Shown here: positions 61,387 through 64,000 of the stretch, in pieces
How the letters are laid out: each line of letters begins with the position of its first letter
How positions within the stretch are numbered: position 1 is the first letter of the stretch
NCBI RefSeq assembly: GCF_000764305.2
Contig: NW_025935888.1
Location: 806,001 to 870,000, forward strand
Length of the DNA stretch: 64,000 bases
Reading direction: 5' to 3'
From: Hyalella azteca
Lineage: Eukaryota > Arthropoda > Malacostraca > Amphipoda > Hyalellidae
Made by a program: the position numbers and the translations under genes
The notes under the pieces: model-generated
What the model was told of the DNA's origin: nothing
Databases searched by the model: none
Seen by the model: only the letters and a program-made list of their open reading frames with translations

Positions 61387-64000
61387 TAATGAGGCTCAAG
61401 TTTCAGGTGTTTGGGTGTCGGGGTGTTCGTGCTTAGTCTTGCCTGGGCGAAGGCAAACTCCGAGAAATGTGTACAAATACTGAGACACTTTTTGCCTTTT
61501 GTGGGTCATCCTGACCCATATTAGACCTTGCAAAAACGGGTGTTAGTGATGCGTCCCATCTCTGCTCGTCATGTGGGAAGGAAAGTGTGTCAGTATTTTG
61601 TCACTATGTCTCATTCAATTTCTGAGTGCAGTAAATTATATCGTCGGTTCCACCACGGCGAGTCAATTTTGGTATTCGTTTTGCACAGAAATTCTCTGTG
61701 CATGTTTTACTGATAAACCCTTTTCTTTATTTGTTCGTGATCGTGATACGCTTTTATGGAATGGCCAGTAAGTTCCAGTTCTTCCTCATCAATAATGTTC
61801 CTATTTGCGTTTTTAAGTTGCGAGAGACCTGTTGTTGGGAAATTAGTCATATTTGTTGTATATTGTCTATACCATTATTATTATATTTTTCTTGACATTT
61901 TCGTCATAAAACCCGTTCTCACAGCTTTTGTGTAATCGATACTCAACTCGAGTAAAGCGGTTCATACCCTACGTGTTGGCCCAAACTGAATGCTTAGGAA
62001 AAAATTGCCTGTCTACTACATGATATGATGTCCATAACTGGACTGCATTGAGACTTTTGCTACATAGATACATTTATTTATTCAGTTAATTGTACGTAAC
62101 TGAAATGTACTTACAACTCAGACATGTTCATCAATTACGTACTTCAGTTTAGCTAAGAACACGGCAGTAGACATGTGGAAGAAGAGTAAAATGATTGTCA
62201 AATAGAAATGCGTTTTACAAACCGGATATCGAACGCTCATTTTGAATCTCCGTTATAAACAAGCTACTTAAAAAGTTTAGTTTACACGTTTCCCCATATT
62301 TTATAATCATTACTTCTTGCTTATATTTCAAGTCATCACTTGCGTGTAAACTACGTCTTTATTCCTTCAATCATCTCTATACTCATTTCCACCGGAAAAT
62401 TCAGCTTTCTTGTAATAAATCAGGCACATATTTTGAATATAGACATATTCACTGTCAATCCGCACAGGGACGATTCAACTTTATTCTCGCCTCATAATAT
62501 CAACCACGAAATTTCATATTATATTTAATTAGATGTAGAGTTTTAATTTTTGATTACATATTAATAAAAAAATTTGAGTGAGTGTGTCGAAAGATGCATT
62601 CAAATATTGACTAACGTGTCGACTTCGGAGATTGTAAATGATATTAAGTTAGACGTTTACGATTGGTACTTAGTTAATCTGGTAAACCTAACCTCAAAAG
62701 AGATTTTACGCTCTAATCAATAATTAATCTTGTGTTTCTTTGAAATACTAAGATCAATGTTAAGTCGTATTTTAATTCCTAATCCTTATCAATTTAATCA
62801 CACTATATGAACCTGGACGAACTTGTTGACCTCGTAAAAATTACAGGAGTTTCCTTTCCAGAAAAATGCCTAATTCACACACAACAATCATGACGTCGTC
62901 TGTAAGTCAGAGTCTGTAAAAATGCCTGAGCAGTTTTTCTTCCTTAATACGTTCGGGTCTAGATTTGATAAGCTCTATTTTGATATTCATTGAACGTACA
63001 CTGAATAATAGCTAAAGGATTTTCTCGTGAGTAATTTCAATGTATATTGCGTATCATAGTACAGCAACAAGAACAACACTGTTTTTTGGGGAAGAGGACG
63101 GTGAATAAAAATCTACAGAGACCAGTGCAGTAAATTACTGCTGTGCTCGAGGCTATTTTATGCTCGGATTATATTGATATCGAGCTTGAACGAATTTAAG
63201 CTGTGAACGTGAATTTAATTTGAAAATGCAACAAGTTATTCATTGAAATGTTATTCTGGAACAGTTGTTAGAAATATTCATTAAAGCAAACAGTGGTCTC
63301 TTCTATAAAGAACGAAAAATCCAAACAAAAGCAAAGGAACTTGTGTCCCACGTAATTTTGTCGAGTCTTCTGGCCTTTCAAAGAGAATATTTTTCGATGC
63401 CTTCAAGCGTTTGTGGCAGCCAAGAACAAAAGAGAGTAACCACCAAAAAGACGGCGCTGTAAATGACTATGTGCTCAAAAATGAGTTATATCGATCTCTC
63501 CTTGAATTCTTACGTGCATAAACATGTAATTCTTAGTTGTTTTAACATGTTCACAGCTTGACGTGTAATGATTCAGTATTGATTCTATGTACTATTTGTA
63601 ATTATAAAATGTTTTGTTGTCTATATATAAAGTGTTTTTCAAATGTCATACATTCTCAGCCAAAAAGTTGCGCAGCGTCGGCAAAATAACTTAGAACTGA
63701 AACCGCGTCGTTCTCTAGAGGACCCTCGGATACCTTAAGGACATCGCCAGCCCTCTGAATGGCCTAAACTTCAACACTGATGAGGGAATCTCTTTGTAGC
63801 TTGCACTTCAATTTAATTCAGCCCCGAAAATTAATCTTGGCTATAATATGAGATGAGCTCTTGGTATTGGTCTGCGCTAGCTAATATCCATTAAAAACAC
63901 CTTTCACTTCTGAATTCATGAGCTGAAACTTCATAAGGAATATGAAGTCGTATGGGCTTCAATGCATACAAAATGTTTGTGAAGGAAAAAATAACGAGTT

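Larger units (their letters stand above)
56534..64000. other. Right-hand flank, no gene recognised
   Basis: AT-rich with GC-richer patches at about 57270-57380, 57940-58040 (with a weak A-box-like GTGGTCTAGAGGTGGC), 59290-59600 and 60900-60990. The 91-codon minus-strand frame at 59286-59561 contains a hydrophobic stretch (FIAVVDATLCTLFTLVV) but cannot be assigned. Confidence 0.45.

Noticed and set aside
61387..61415. AAGTTTCAGGTGT resembling the microRNA miR-87
   Set aside because: Only the 3' part matches. The seed region reads GGCTCAA rather than TGAGCAA, and no hairpin partner is evident.

Overview
The window is AT-rich, intron-dominated DNA from an animal, most likely an insect or another arthropod. 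The evidence is GT-AG introns, tRNA-derived SINE-like repeats, several minisatellites, a family carrying a GTCY microsatellite, and one clear multi-exon gene. No bacterial-style gene, rRNA, canonical tRNA, CRISPR array, transposase or reverse transcriptase ORF was recognised.

The only gene I can assemble with confidence lies on the minus strand, from the ATG at 50133 to the TGA at 37821. It has ten coding exons with matching phases and about 496 codons. It encodes a secreted or membrane-anchored carbonic-anhydrase-related protein (CARP) of the CA10/CA11 type. Two of the three zinc-binding histidines of active alpha-carbonic anhydrases are replaced (Arg295, His297, Gln320), as is usual in this subfamily, so it is predicted to be catalytically dead. 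The last two exons are very small (40 and 23 coding nt). The gene carries several local duplications: a 92-bp unit repeated four times that copies the 3' splice site of exon 8, a second copy of the end of the signal-peptide exon with its 5' splice site, a 33-bp array in intron 1, and a 27-bp minisatellite just after the stop codon. The CA domain also contains an Asp/Arg-rich insertion with intron-like borders.

The left part (1 to about 36600) holds no gene I can name. It contains isolated exon-like blocks with good splice signals. These are a plus-strand pair at 20538-20837 with an RCC1-like peptide, a plus-strand block at 19679-19749, minus-strand blocks at 26617-26688 and 25340-25535, and plus-strand open frames at 29106-30005. 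It also contains a dimeric tRNA-like SINE (21290-21446), other SINE-like segments, a decaying tandem array near 42-45 bp (15181-15547), and one copy of a family with terminal inverted repeats (12390-12555). The right part (50134-64000) looks intergenic or intronic. It holds the second copy of that family (56372-56520), a SINE-like segment, a 34-bp tandem array and a possible TATA promoter near 59062.

Everything outside the CARP gene is low to moderate confidence. Most long open frames elsewhere look like chance frames or decayed repeats.
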